Part shown: in pieces, positions 33,886 through 46,059 of the stretch
Layout of the letters: every line of letters begins with the position of its first letter
Position numbering within the stretch: the stretch's first letter is position 1
Source: Chamaecyparis obtusa
Taxonomy: Eukaryota > Streptophyta > Pinopsida > Cupressales > Cupressaceae
Direction: 5' to 3'
Assembly: GCA_027943335.1 (NCBI GenBank)
Contig: BSBK01008425.1
Span: 541,001 to 605,000, forward strand
Length of the DNA stretch: 64,000 nt
Translations under genes and position numbers: made by a program
The notes under the pieces: model-generated
What the model was told of the DNA's origin: nothing
What the model saw: only the letters and a program-made list of their open reading frames with translations
The model's database searches: none

Positions 33886-33916
33886 TAAGCGACTAGGCTC
33901 ATTATTTGGAGACCAA

Positions 33917-33929
33917 GGCTTTGATACCA
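33917..33929 (-). promoter_or_regulatory. Element E primer binding site
   Basis: TGGTATCAAAGCC on the minus strand lies two bases inside the LTR end ATTCAACA. It is the Met-type copia PBS with one change. Confidence 0.75.
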
Positions 33930-33931
33930 AT

Positions 33932-34767
33932 TGTTGAATGTCCTAGAAAACTAAGAGGGGAGGAGGGTGAATCAGTTGTAGACCAATCTTTTTATGATTT
34001 TAAAAATCTATATCCAAAATATTAATTCTTCAAATACTCATCCAAATTAGATGTAAACATGAATAAGCACAAACATGAGCCATACACAAGGAACTTTAGA
34101 TTTTAACATGGAAAACCCAAGATTAGAAAAATCACAATGAAAATAATTCTCATGAATGAAAAAACTGATTAAGGTGATTTTTACAAAGGGGCACATTTCC
34201 ATGAGAAAGAAGAGAGAAAAGGAAATCCAACACTATAGTACAACTACCAGAAGAAAATTTTAGCTCAATGCCTTTGATGTCAACAACAAAAACATGCACA
34301 CTCTCTACTCACAACCCAACTTCAAAAATTTGTACAATACCTAATAGATCTTCTTTCAAAAACAACTTCCTCACCAATCCATCACACACACCCTATTATT
34401 TATATTGATTAAAATATAAAATCATCAATTCAAACAACAAAACATAATTTGAAATAGGTCCAGAGTAAACATGCTAATGGTGGGGAGGAATGAAAAGTGG
34501 ACCACACCACACACACTACCTTGACCAAACCACACATTGTCTATATGCCACAAAAGCCAAAAGCCAAGAAGAAATAATACCACTTGCAACCATGCCTCCA
34601 AACCACATCAACACATCCCAATCATAGAATATTACAACTTAAAGAACTAAAAGATGTACAGACCCAAACAAATAGTACCATATTCGAAACAATAGAGAAT
34701 TTCAAACCACAGTCAAATACAAACAAATTATTGAAAACCTCATTGAAACACATTTTTCAATGCAACA
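33932..34767 (-). repeat. Element E 5' LTR (about 836 bp)
   Basis: On the plus strand it starts TGTTGAATGTCC beside the PBS and ends TTTCAATGCAACA. A TATAAATA box on the minus strand is at 34397-34404. There is no second copy in the window, so the outer edge rests on the terminal CA and loss of LTR-like sequence. Confidence 0.65.
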
Positions 34768-35689
34768 ACCATCTAATGCACTAGCCTTTGGATCAAACGA
34801 ACCTCAAAACCATATTTGTAATACATAAAAAATACTAAGCACAATACCGAGGTAAGTACATCAAGATGGTGGACAAAAAGGGGGTATAAGTGGCCACTTT
34901 TTTTTTTGAAATCAAGTAAACCTGAGCTTGGAAGAGAAATTTGAGAATCATGCACTCAAAATAAGATGTGCAAAGAAAAATAATTGTAGTGCTTTGAATC
35001 TATCTCCTAAATTACTTAAGTTTTTGAAAAATGAATAAGATTAAGAGGGTCAAATCTTTTTCACACAAAAAACTATTCCTGGTTTTTTCAAGAAAACATA
35101 ACATTGTGTCTAGTGTGCACATCAAGAAAGATATAGTTAGATTTAGTATTTTGAAAAACCCTTTGGTAGAAAGATAGTTAAGAGTGAGAGCTAGAAGTTG
35201 GGTATTTTTTTGTTGAGTAGTTTTTAAAAGATTTTTTGTAGTGGGTACATCCTAAAAATTAGGTGCATGTTCGTGCGCAATACATAACTTGCATCAAAAT
35301 AATAATCAATTTTTTTTTAAAAAATGTGTAAATAATCAAGTGCACAAAAACAATATATATATTTTTAAAATTTGGTCGAGTAGATTAACATTTATTAAGA
35401 AAATGGTACACATATGTCTCTAAGAACTATGGAGACACTATTAAAGATAAATGAACTTTAGTATGTTAATGTTGTCCAAAAATAGAAAAAAAATATGGTT
35501 AGAAAGCTCAAATGATATGTGAAATTATGGTGGTAATTTTACAAATACCTAATTGATGACATGTAAGCCTGATGACGAGGAAGTTGAGAAACTAGTTTGG
35601 AAGAAAAAAAGACATGAAAAAGGAATGAAATGGAGGGAAACAAAGCTCCAAAGCCTCAAGGTCATTATCCAAACATATTACCCATGCAT
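34768..35689. other. AT-rich spacer without recognisable genes
   Basis: I see no transposon domain, LTR terminus or convincing frame here. The DNA is rich in A and T runs. It lies between the old copia E and the minisatellite and may be the oldest background in the window, or transposon sequence decayed past recognition. Confidence 0.5.
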
Positions 35690-36180
35690 AACATGATCAA
35701 GGTTTTAATGTTTAAAAATGAGATCATGTTTTTAATGTTTAAAAACATGATAAAGTTTTTAATGTTTAAAAAGATGATCAGGTTTTCAATGTTTAAAAAT
35801 GTAATCATATTTTTTAATGTTTAAAAATATAATAATATTTTTAAAGATGTTTAAAAAGATGATCAGGTTTTCAATGTTTAAAAACATGATCATGTTTTTA
35901 ATGTTTAAAAATATAATCATATTTTTAATGTTTAAAAATATAATCATATTTTTAAAGATGTTTAAAAAGATGATCAGGTTTTCAATGTTTAAAAACATGA
36001 TCATATTTTTAATGTTTAGAAATATAATCATATTTTTAATGTTTAAAAATATAATCGTATTTTTAATGTTTAAAAATATAATCATATTTTTAATGTTTAA
36101 AAATATAATCATATTTTTAATCTTTAAAAATATGTATTTTTATTATTTAAAACCTAATTGTGTTTTTAAATATTAAAAAC
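35690..36180. repeat. AT-rich minisatellite, 26-27-bp unit with higher-order pattern
   Basis: About eighteen degenerate copies of TTTTTAATGTTTAAAAATA followed by TAATCATA-like sequence. A variant block with AAAGATGTTTAAAAAGATG and GATCAGGTTTTCAATG recurs near 35843 and 35954, giving a second period of about 111 bp. The right half is the most regular. Frames open on both strands (108 and 119 codons) come from a unit length divisible by three and are not genes. The repeat abuts the TSD of element F. Confidence 0.9.
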
Positions 36181-36198
36181 TTAAAGCCATCCACTTAT

Positions 36199-37018
36199 TG
36201 TTAGGATTGAATAATACCGAGAGGGGGGTGAATCAGTATTACAACACTTTATATTAAACTTAAACCAATTACAAATAAACCATATGAATACTGAAATGAA
36301 AAGAACATAAACACATAACACATAACTCATAACACCATTATTTGTTTTCAAGGAAACCCTGGCCAAGGGAAAACCCCAGTGGGGATGGTACCCACAACTG
36401 TGCACTAAAATATAGTATCCCTGTGAGGAGATCTAGCCCTGTTAGGAACTGTGTATTACATAGTACATTTCCTTGTTAGAGGAATATAAACCCTATTAAA
36501 GGTATACAAAAGCTTGTTAAAGGTGTAGTGAGCTACAAATCTTACAATCAATAATTCAATTGCAAAACTATTCTCAAGAGTGAACAATACAAGCATCTTC
36601 TATGCTTTGATAATTCCAGTTATATTTCTCAATAGCCTCTATTAATCTCTGATCTCGCATCTACTATCAACCATTGTTGATATCCCAAATTCACATTCAT
36701 ATCTCATACATATCCTGTCCTCCTATCACTTTCACAAAACACTCTTTATTTATATCTACTCTTTATGACCTTAATTGAAGATCATACATATCCCAAAAGG
36801 TCTTCCACTAAGCTCACAAGCCATCCTATATCATATATTGTCTTCGCTAACCAAAACAATAATGTAGTACTCTGTAAATCTGATTTTATACTTAGTCATT
36901 TCCATGATTGTGTCTCCAACACTCATACTTACTACATGGGATCAATATAACATATGTGTTTCCATAAATGAAAACCCTCAAGTGATCCATAGTGCTCTCA
37001 AAACATCACTTGCCAACA
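36199..37018 (-). repeat. Element F 3' LTR (820 bp)
   Basis: On the plus strand it starts TGTTAGGATTGAATAATACC and ends ATCACTTGCCAACA. It matches 53404-53965 with scattered changes. A TATAAATA box on the minus strand is at 36747-36754. Confidence 0.88.
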
Positions 37019-37032
37019 ATCTCTCCCTTTGG
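37019..37032 (-). promoter_or_regulatory. Element F polypurine tract
   Basis: The minus strand reads CCAAAGGGAGAGAT directly before the LTR start TGTTGGCAAG. This is the usual copia PPT, where plus-strand DNA synthesis would start. Confidence 0.8.
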
Positions 37033-37229
37033 CATTGATGGCAACACTTAGCGAAAAGTGACTAAGTGTCTAAAACACTGACTATACTAATTGCACTCTT
37101 CCTTCTTCTTTTCTTTCTTATATACATATGCATATTCTCTCTTCCCCTTTTTTAATTTACAATTTTATTTTTCATTTTCTCTTCTCATTTTTTCTCTTCT
37201 TCTTATTTTTCTCTTCTTCTCCCCCTTTG

Positions 37230-40200
37230 TCATCAATGGAAAATGTACTCACAAAACTTCAAAATTTCAAACATGTAGGACTTAGTGCTTATTCACCAGA
37301 GTTAGATCTTGGATGGAATCTTCCAAGGTTTTCACTTCATCATTCCAAGACTTAATCAATACTTCACTGACATGAATCAATCTATTTAGTGTATAGGATG
37401 CAATTTCTACTGGCTTTAGCTTAGTGGGTACAAAATTGGTGATTGAATCCCCAATCTTTTCCATCTCAGTGAGATGAGCTTCAAGAATTGATAACTTAGG
37501 AGTGATCAAACTCTTTAGCAATCGAAATCTTGTCACTACTCTCCCTTTCTCTATATCCAAGACATTTAATTTATCAAAGATTTTGGATGTTTTCTTATCC
37601 ATTTCTAATACAATTTGTGAGGAGGTCTCACAACTATCCATCATACAGTCCAATTTAGCCTTGTCCTTAGCTATTATGTCCTCAATGTTCTTGATGTGTC
37701 TAATAGGATTGATGCAATAGATATATAAATTTATTCCTTATGCAATACGACTTTTGGCCTTAGTTGTAGTTGCTTTTGAAATGCCCAAGTCCCATGAGAT
37801 AGACTGGCAAACTTCCTTCAACTTATTTTATAGGTATCTATTCTCTATCTTTTCCTCTGCAATCTTCACAAGTGACTCATAATGGTTGTTGAAGTTGTCT
37901 AGTGCCATGTTTAGGTTCTCTACATCATCTTTTCCTTTAAATATAAGAGGTATAGGGGGTATTTTATTTATAGTATCTACTGCCTTAGCGATCACCTTAA
38001 CCTTCTTATCTCCTTTTTGTTCTAACCTCTCTTTTGCCTTAGAGAATGCCATGAAGGATAATCTCATTAATTCATCCTCATCCATACTCTCCACATCAGT
38101 GCTCATAGGCTTGGCGATACTTTCCAACAATAAGGTGGAGGAAGTATCTGATTCTTGTTTGACCTCTACTCTTATCTCTTCTACTTTATCTATCCCTATC
38201 TCTTCTTTCTGCTATCCTTCCTTTTCCTATCCTTCTTTTTGTTCTTCTTTTTGATTTTCTTCTTTTTGTCCTTCTGTCACCACACTATCCAAGTTTCCTT
38301 GAAAAGGATCATTTTCATCAAGTGTGGTTTCAAGTGTCACATGTACACCAGCAATAAAGAGGTCTAGTTTCTTGTCAACTTTGTTTCCTTCCATACTCTC
38401 CTCAGCTGTCTAAGAGATTTCTCCCATTCCCAAAGATGTAGGCTTGGTAGCTTTGGGAGGTGAAGTTTTTTTTAGGCATGTCACTCATCAATATTTGATC
38501 CAATTCCTTTTGTGTGTCCTCAATTACCTCATCATATTTCCTCACCATTATTTTTGCAAGTCTAGCCTTAGTCCTTAGTAGGGGTTTGAGTTCCTTAATT
38601 ATTTTCTCCCTTTCCTGTATAGAAACTATAGGAAACATATCTTCAATGGATTTTTTCCTTATTATTTCATCCTCTGATTGTGCTAATTTTTTTCTTATTT
38701 CTAGCTTCCCATACAGATCTTTTGGAATACTGCCTTCAATTTATAATAAGTTCTTTTTGTAAACTAGAAGGTGCTCAATCACTATATCTTAAATCATTGA
38801 TTGATTAGAAGAATCATACCTTTCATAGTATCTATTTAGTGTCTTCAAATTTCCATTTCTTATTATTATTTTCTACAATATTTTGATGTGTAGTTTCCAT
38901 AGGTTCTCTTCTTTCTTTTGTTCTACTTTCTCTTCTTTCTTTTCTGTCACCTTATCTTCTTTTCTCTTTGCTTCTACTTCAACCTTTTTCTTTGGAGGGC
39001 TACTAGGTCTATTCAATCTTGCAGATCTCCTAGGAGTGTCTATAGGTACATCCTCTTTTGCTATCTTTTCAGGGGTGATTGATAAATTAATTATGTTAGA
39101 AGTGGTACTTACTACCTTTTCTACTTTAGAAGGTAGAGGAGCTTCAATTGTCATGCTAGAAGATCCTTTTGTGATTCCTTCCTTTGCTACCATGTCATTG
39201 ACCATCTTTTCTATCTTCCTCTTCCTTGTTCCTTTATTATGCTCTTCTCTTAATCTAGCTAACTTTTCTTCATAAATTCCCCATCTCTCCTCAGATGTGT
39301 CAATTTATGATGCCATTACATGCTCTATCTGTATTACAAGTACTTGAGAACTAACTTCATATCCTATAGGGTAGCACCATTTCTTCCTAGGCTCAACTGC
39401 TTAAAAGCATAAAAAATTAGTTTCAACCATGAAATAGATTGTATCCATATATCTTTCAACTAATTCCTCAGGGATTCTATACCTTTCCTTCATTTTCCTT
39501 TGTAGGATCTTGATCATGGAAAATAACTCTCCATCTACCCATGTGCTATTTTGTCTCTGATAGCTTTCTAATATATGAATACCAGTAGGCATGTTGTCCT
39601 TCCATGCTCTAGGGTGCATTCTAGGAAACTTGTGCTCAATGTGAATGTACATATGAATCAAGAGTGAACCAAATCTAATTGCTTTTGACTTTTCCTTCTT
39701 AAAAATCCTTGCATTCTCCAAGAATTGATGTGCCAAAATCTCACATAGGTTATACTTATTATTTTCCTTTACCATTCTGTAAGCTATCATGATTACTCTT
39801 GCTGATTCTGAATTAGGTCTTCTGATATAGTATAGCTTATAGCCTAGAAGCATTGCTACTAGTCTCACATCTTGCTGAATATGTCATTTACTATCATAGC
39901 TCGCTTATCCCATTTAGAATGGTTCAGGGTTTCAACTTGCTTCTTAAATTTTTCCTCTACCACATGGATGGCTCTAGTTTTGTCTAGCCTAGTTATATCA
40001 TGAATTAGTTGACTACATATCTTCACAGGCTTCTCTCCTACCCTGATAAACTAATCATGTACTCTGCTTAGGATAATATTAAACCATGTAGTCTCATTGA
40101 ATTCATTCAGGAGGGTTAGCTTTATGATTGATTGGTCATTTAGGTGTTTGAACTCATCTTTCATTTTTCCATCTGATTCTATCATTTCATCTATCTCCCT

Positions 40201-40810
40201 GTATATTTCCACATCCCCTATAGTCTCATACTTCAATGAATGTAGGCCCTAATGTCTTCTATGTGAAGGACACAGTATGGGGTTTGTGAAAAAGCTCCTT
40301 CAGTATCATCCTCACAAGACTTAAAATGGTGTCTTTTAAACTTATACCTTGGCCTATCAATAACATAGTATATCATAGGTGCATCTATAGCTTCTTGATA
40401 GAGTAAATGATCTAAATACCTTGAATACACTAAATTTTAGAACTTCTGCTTCAATTGATCACGCAATTTAGCTGCTAGGTGACTGATATGCTTCTTAACT
40501 CTTCTTTCCTTGGTCACTTCTTATCAAATGGTGAAGAAATGAGATGCCTTGAGGTCTTTTATCCATTGCCAAGTGAGTAAATGCATTTATCAAAGTTAGC
40601 TCAACTTTACACAATGTCCAATCAAACACAAATCTCATGCTCATAGGATAAGAATCTCCAAGTGTTGCGATCATAGATATAGACTCCATAGTATTTGTAT
40701 ACACCATATCTAAGCTCGCATGAGATTATTCCACATAACCAGGGGATAGATATAATATGTTGTCTTCATCCAATGCTCCCCCTAAGGCCACACTCAACCT
40801 TTTAGATTGA
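37230..40810 (-). pseudogene. Element F unknown long coding region (about 1150 codons, decayed)
   Basis: A row of minus-strand frames (40495-40707, 40233-40430, 40051-40236, 39401-39868, 38873-39205, 38402-38638, 37828-38130, 37282-37653) reads like one protein with roughly four frame changes and a handful of stops. The N-terminal half is globular, with MLLGYKLYYIRRPNSESARV and HPRAWKDNMPTGIHILESY. The middle is basic, with TPRRSARLNRPSSPPKKKVE followed by a Glu-Lys-rich run. The C-terminal third is helical and charged. I recognise no domain. It continues in frame from the Gag piece at 46748-46964 if the chromovirus is skipped. The even spacing suggests a once selected protein, but its function is unknown. 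Confidence 0.65.
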
Positions 40811-40815
40811 TGTAG

Positions 40816-41498
40816 TGACACAAGGTATGGAAGGTGAGGGGCCAAATGATGGCACACCCTATAGATCCATCCTTTCTCAACAACTCACGAAAGCAACAAC
40901 AACACAGTGACAGAGAGAAAGCATGATCGTTCATATATTATTAAATTTTATTCAAATTGATTCCTACATGTTGGGCTATAAGGTCTTCCCGATTAGGGCT
41001 AGATATTACAATGAATTACAAAAGTCCTCAAACATACGAGGATTTGCCAACAATCTTGATTCTACTATCTTCTATCTTCTCTCCGAACTCGCTCCTAAAC
41101 TCTAACCAAACAACTATACTTATACAAGAGGCTATCGAACTAAGTCATCCTTCAAATCCATAATCAATGGGAGGAATGGTTAGATCTAGGACCACATGCT
41201 TTCCAATGATGGATACCAACATTAAATCTATGACCCATAATCAATGCACAAGTCCGCCTCAACAAAAACTCAAAAATAAAATACTTGGTAAGAAAGGATG
41301 ACCGAGAAATAGACAAGCATCATCGAGTTCTAGAGAAATAACTAACTGCCCAGGAGATAACCAACCATCCTTGGTAACCAAAGGAAACCGACCAACTACC
41401 GACCAACTCAGTCAAAGCAGGAACTAAGCAACGTAGATAAACTTCAAAATCTTTTTGGTGGCACAGGATTGCCAAGGACCCAAGACTCTCCTACATTA
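40816..41498 (-). repeat. Chromovirus 3' LTR (683 bp)
   Basis: On the plus strand it starts TGACACAAGGTATGG and ends CTCTCCTACATTA; the terminal CA has become TA. It is the same length as the 5' LTR. A TATAAGTA box on the minus strand is at 41117-41124. Confidence 0.92.
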
Positions 41499-41532
41499 GA
41501 CACCTGGGGTTATTTAGAAATGATTCTCTAAA

Positions 41533-42300
41533 TCATTCAGTAGGTCTAATTTGAGTTGCATCCAACTCAGACTGTGAAATCCATGAACTATCTTCAATCG
41601 ATCTATTCTTCCACTTTACCAGATATTCCATATACTGTTTACCTCTTGTACTCTTTCCAATTCTTTGTTCCAAAATTTGTTCAACTTCTTCATTCTGCTT
41701 CTTATGATATTCCTTCGGTGCTCTCATATCTTCATCAGGTTCATGATACTCATACAAATCAACAATGTTGAAAATCGGTGATATGTCCATGCCATCAGGT
41801 AACTCAATCTCAAATGCATTTCCACTATCAAATTTCTTCAAAATATTGCAAGGTCCAAACTTCTTCATCTTCAACTTCCCATATGTTCTAATAGGAAATT
41901 GACCTTTCTTTAAATGAAACATCACTTCATCACGAACATCAAATTTTTTATGTCTCCTTGATTTATCAGCTCTGTCTTTGTATTTCTGATTACTTTCTTC
42001 CAGTTTGATTTTCACATCTTCATGCAATGTCTTCATGTACTCAAAAAATTTCACTCCTTCAACACTTCTCTTACTTTCATCAACAATGTCTCTCAAATCA
42101 GATATACCTCTCGACTATATGCCATTCACAATCTCAAAGGGTGTTTTTCCAGTACTCCTATTCACTAAATTATTGTATGCAAACTCTGCTTGTGCCAACA
42201 TAGAATCCCAATTACTAGGTGTGTCTCCAACTAAACATATCAAAATATTTCCCAAACTTCTGTTTACAACTTCAATCTATCCATCAATTTGTGGGTGAAA
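41533..42300 (-). pseudogene. Chromovirus integrase C terminus and chromodomain
   Basis: The 187-codon frame at 41533-42096 runs from the integrase C-terminal region (YKDRADKSRRHKKFDVRDEVMFHLKK, then MKKFGPCNILKKFDSGNAFEIELPDGM) to SPIFNIVDLYEYH and then a chromodomain, KQYMEYLVKWKNRSIEDSSWISQSEL. The aromatic positions Tyr, Trp and Trp of the methyl-lysine cage region are visible. Bases 42097-42300 hold more integrase with stops. In this family the chromodomain is thought to steer insertion to heterochromatin. Confidence 0.9.
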
Positions 42301-42375
42301 TGTAGAACTATATTTCAACTTAGTGCCAAACTTTCTCCAAAGAGTCTTCCAAAATTATTCAATAAATTTGTTGTC

Positions 42376-43344
42376 TCAGTCAGAGATAATACTCCTCAGT
42401 AATCCATGCAATCTGAAAATTTCCTTAAAGAAAAGATTTGCTACATGTACTACATCTGATGTCTTTCTACAAGGTATAAAATGTGCCATCTTTGAAAATC
42501 TATCTACCACAACAACTATAGAATCATTACCTCTTATTGTCTTCGGTAAGCCAAGAACAAAATCCATACTGATGTCAGTCCAAGGTTTCTTAGGTACAAC
42601 AATCAATGTATACAATCTAGTATTCTGACTTACTCCCTTTGCAACTTGACAAATTCCACAACTTTTCACAAATTTTTGAACATCTTTATACAACTGTGGC
42701 CAAAAGTGTTTCTCCTTAAGAAAATTCAAAGTTTTATCAATACCAAAATGTCTAGCCAAACCACTACTATCTTTCTCCTTCATCAAATTAGTTCTCATTT
42801 GTCCTCTCGATATACACAATTGAATGCCTTTGAACAACATACCTTCTTGAATGAAATATTCTTCCCATTTTGTACTCAAGTGATCTTGAATGGGTTCTCT
42901 GCACTTTCTCCATGACTTAGAAAAATCAAGATTAGTTTCATAAAAATCTCTCATCTCATCAAAACCAAGAACTCCAATTTTCATCTTGGTCATCAAAGAT
43001 CTTTTTCTACTCAATGCATCAACAACTTGGTTAGTGACTCCATTTTTATGTTTTATCATAAATGTATAACTCTGCAAGTATTCAACCCATTTCATATGTC
43101 TTTGATTCAACTTATTTTGACTATCCAAGTATTGTAAAGCCTTATGATCAGTATACAACACAAATTCACCCAGTATCAAATAATGTCTCCATTTCTTTAG
43201 TTCTTGAATAATAGCATAGAATTCTTGATCATACACAGAATATTTCATTCTAGAATAATTCAAATTTTCACTAAAGAAAGCAACAAGTTTACCTTCTTGA
43301 CTCAACACAACTCCAATTGCACTGCCACTTGCATCACATTCCAC
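42376..43344 (-). pseudogene. Chromovirus RNase H and integrase core
   Basis: A 322-codon frame. It starts in RNase H with MECDASGSAIGVVLSQEG (catalytic Asp), then YSVYDQEFYAIIQELKKWRHYL (Glu) and FVLYTDHKAL (Asp). After VVDALSRK come the integrase zinc domain (HFGIDKTLNFLKEKHFWPQLYKDVQKFVKSCGICQVAKG with HHCC) and the core start (PWTDISMDFVLGLPKT with the first Asp, then VVVDRFSKMAHFIPC). It ends at SIISD, the second Asp, so the rest is lost to a stop. This is the best conserved part of this copy. Confidence 0.93.
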
Positions 43345-43440
43345 TTAAAATACCTTATTGAAATCAGACAATGCCAAAATAGGCAATTCAGCAACCTTCT
43401 TCTTTAGAGTTTGAAAATTTTTATCAGTTCCATTTGTCCA

Positions 43441-44110
43441 CTAGAATTCTCTTTTATCTCCTCTAATAGTCTTAGTCATAACATTACAAATTGAATTGAA
43501 ATTCCTAATGAAATTTCTATAAAAACTTGCCAAACCATGAAATGATCTTACCTCACTAGCATTTACAGGCTTAAGCCAATTCAGAATAGCTTCAACCTTT
43601 TCAGTGTCCATCTTCAAACCATTAGCTGAAATTACAAATTCCAAATACACAATCTCCTCTTTCATGAATGAACACTCTTTCAGATTTATCAGCAACTTTT
43701 CCTCTTTCAATCTCTACAAAACTTGTCTAACATGAAACAAATGTTTTTCTATGATCTTACTGAATATCAGAATATCATCAAGATATACAATCACAAACTT
43801 ACCCAAGAATTTCTTCAAAACTTCATTCATCAATCTCATAAAAGTACTCAGTGCATTAGTTAAACCAAAAGGCATAACCAACTACGGATACAAACCTTCT
43901 TTCATCTTGAAAGGAGTCTTCCACTCATCACCTTCTATAATTCTGATATGATGATACCCACTTTTCAAATCAATCTTTGTGAAATGATTCCATTGCAATC
44001 AATAAGATAACAGTGAAGTATAGGTTTCCTATACCTATACTTCTTAGGTGCCAATACCGCAAGTACTGCACAAGGACTCAAAATTTCTCTGATCAAACCT
44101 TTATCCTACA
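43441..44110 (-). pseudogene. Chromovirus reverse transcriptase with a micro-inversion
   Basis: The frame at 43441-43710 has [21 protein letters not shown] and the thumb [18 protein letters not shown]. Bases 43751-43980 hold the palm with [12 protein letters not shown] and MPFGLTNA across stops. At about 43991-44030 a stretch of some forty bases is the reverse complement of the matching part of element A (877-917), where the RT entry [11 protein letters not shown] should be. RT cannot be made. Confidence 0.85.
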
Positions 44111-44123
44111 ATTCTTGAATTTG

Positions 44124-45065
44124 TCAGTTCAATTCTTGATTATCGATACGTGTTAACCGATGAGGTTCCTTATTTGGTAAACTAGCTCCAGGGATTAGAT
44201 CCATGCAATGATCAATGCTTCTCTTCGGTGGAAAACCATCAGGTACATTATTAGAAATGATATCATTGTACTCAGTGAGTAACTTATCAATCTCCTCAAG
44301 GACATTATCCTCTATTTTCTTACTCGATTTGTTAGGAATTATAGAAAAACATACATCATTATTTTTCAAATCCTTAACAAATTTTCTTCCTTTCATCAAG
44401 AAAACTTTCATAGATGTGCAAACATTACTATCAGGTTCTTCCATCAAAGGTAACAAGATTTTTTTTCTTTCATTAGCCACAATAATATACTTATGTAATC
44501 TCCATCATATATAGCATGTCTATCATATTGCCAATGTCTACCCAACAAAATATGACAACAATCCATAGGCATGATATCACACAACACTTTATCATAGTAC
44601 TTTCCAATCTTCAAATTCACATAAAATTGTTCACTTACCAAGAGTGCATGCTCATCTTTGATCCATGAGATCTAATAGGGCTTTGGATGTTCCAACCTTT
44701 CCAACTGTAGTTTTGTGACCATGTCCTTAGATGCCAGATTCTCCAAGCTACCACTATCAATGATTACCTTCCAAACTTTGTCAAAAACTTTGCATTTGGT
44801 CTTGAACAAACTTTTCCTTACCGGATCTTCCTTTTTACTTTCATTCCATAGTGCTCTCCTTACCATCAAGTTATTTTCCTTCTTAGGTTCATTCGGTGAC
44901 TCTTCTTGCACCAAATCATTTCTACTACTACTAGCCTTCTTACTAGCATGTGTACATTCAAAAGATATATGTCCTTCTTCTCCATAATTGTAACAAGTTC
45001 CTCAGAAATTACCTCTACTATAACCACCTCGGTAGTTACTACCTTTGCCTCTAGATGAACTTTCT
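44124..45065 (-). pseudogene. Chromovirus protease and linker
   Basis: The frame at 44672-44914 includes VWKVIIDSGSLENLASKDMV with the protease triad DSG. The frame at 44444-44641 has CDIMPMDCCHILLGRHW, where the usual LLGRPW reads RHW. The frame at 44124-44480 is the linker to RT (DGFPPKRSIDHCMDLIPGAS). Near 44955-44990 the knuckle reads CYNYGEEGHISFEC, with a Cys lost and a residue inserted. Confidence 0.82.
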
Positions 45066-45179
45066 CCTTTCCACTTGGTTTTGCCTTTGTTCAAATTTTT
45101 CTTTTCAGGTTCAGATCTACTATTTTCACCATAAGATCTACCTCTTCCTCTAGAGAATCTACCACCTTGACCTCTTTTC

Positions 45180-45770
45180 CTCTATTCCTATCTCTTGTTC
45201 AATTTCTCCTCATCCTTCAATGCAAATTGATAAGCCTCTTTAATGTTCTCCAACTTTAACAAATTGATTTCTTCTTGGATGGAAACTCTCAAACCATTCA
45301 AGTATCTAGCATTTATTTCCACATCATCCTCATCATGTCAAGATCTGATATCTAATCTATATAATTCCTCAATATACTCTTTTACCAAGCTATCTTTCTT
45401 CTTTAGACTTTGCATTTGCCTAACTAGGTTAATATGATAATCACAAGGTAAGAACTTTCCTTTCAACTTATTCACCATTTTATTCCATACCTTGATTTTG
45501 TCTTTGCATTTCTTCTTCTGATCCAATTGCATATGTTCCCACAACAAGGATGCATGACCTTTCAACTTTGTGCCTGTAATCTTTACCTTCTTTTCTTTAG
45601 ATACATTTTCATACTCAAAATACTTTTCCATTTCGGTGATCTAGTCTATCAATTCATCAGAATCCAATTTCCCACTATACTCAAGAGGATTGAAATGTGG
45701 TGTTGATTTCAAACTTGTCATTGCCTAAAAAAATCTTTCCTCACCCTGATCCATCACAAGTGAAAGTTTT
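45180..45770 (-). pseudogene. Chromovirus Gag (decayed)
   Basis: The frame at 45338-45631 encodes MEKYFEYENVSKEKKVKI, ASLLWEHMQLDQKKK and the region LKGKFLPCDYHINLVRQMQSL. It matches element A's Gag almost residue for residue. Stops limit it on both sides. Confidence 0.82.
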
Positions 45771-46043
45771 GCTTCACCTTATTCTAGTTAAACTTCATCA
45801 TCAGTAACATCTTCAAGATGTCTACCTCTTCTCTGGGTGGTTTCAATAGCTTCTAAACTAGCAGAAATTTGTCTAGACATGCTTGCCAATCTTGGATCTA
45901 CTTCTCACCTCCCATGAACCATCTTGGAAACCCTCTGAAATTGCAAGTCAGATTGCAATCTGCCACCCCACAACAATTTAACTAGGGCTTCGCAAGAAGG
46001 AACCTACAAACCTAGATCTTCAGACCTAGATCTAGATCTCACC

Positions 46044-46057
46044 TCGCTTTGATACCA
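46044..46057 (-). promoter_or_regulatory. Chromovirus primer binding site, Met type
   Basis: TGGTATCAAAGCGAG on the minus strand, two bases inside the LTR end GCATCA. It has one difference from the initiator-Met PBS. Confidence 0.8.
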
Positions 46058-46059
46058 CC

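Larger units (their letters stand above)
31105..34767 (-). mobile_element. Element E: older Ty1/copia retrotransposon, 5' part
   Basis: E keeps its 5' LTR, PBS, Gag, knuckle, protease, integrase and the linker before RT, then stops at the outer edge of element B. RT, RNase H and the 3' LTR must lie past B, outside the window. It is more decayed than B (frequent stops, integrase residues lost), which fits its being the host of the nest. Bases 31105-31260 hold A-rich sequence that I could not assign. Confidence 0.85.

Noticed and set aside
35786..36176. Open frames of 108 and 119 codons on opposite strands with repeated NIKNMIIFL-like units
   Set aside because: They come from the tandem repeat, whose unit is often 27 bp and lacks stops. 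Both strands are open for the same reason and there is no independent gene signal.
38883..39275. Plus-strand 130-codon Ser/Phe-rich frame
   Set aside because: It is the shadow of the Lys/Glu-rich minus-strand coding region of element F.
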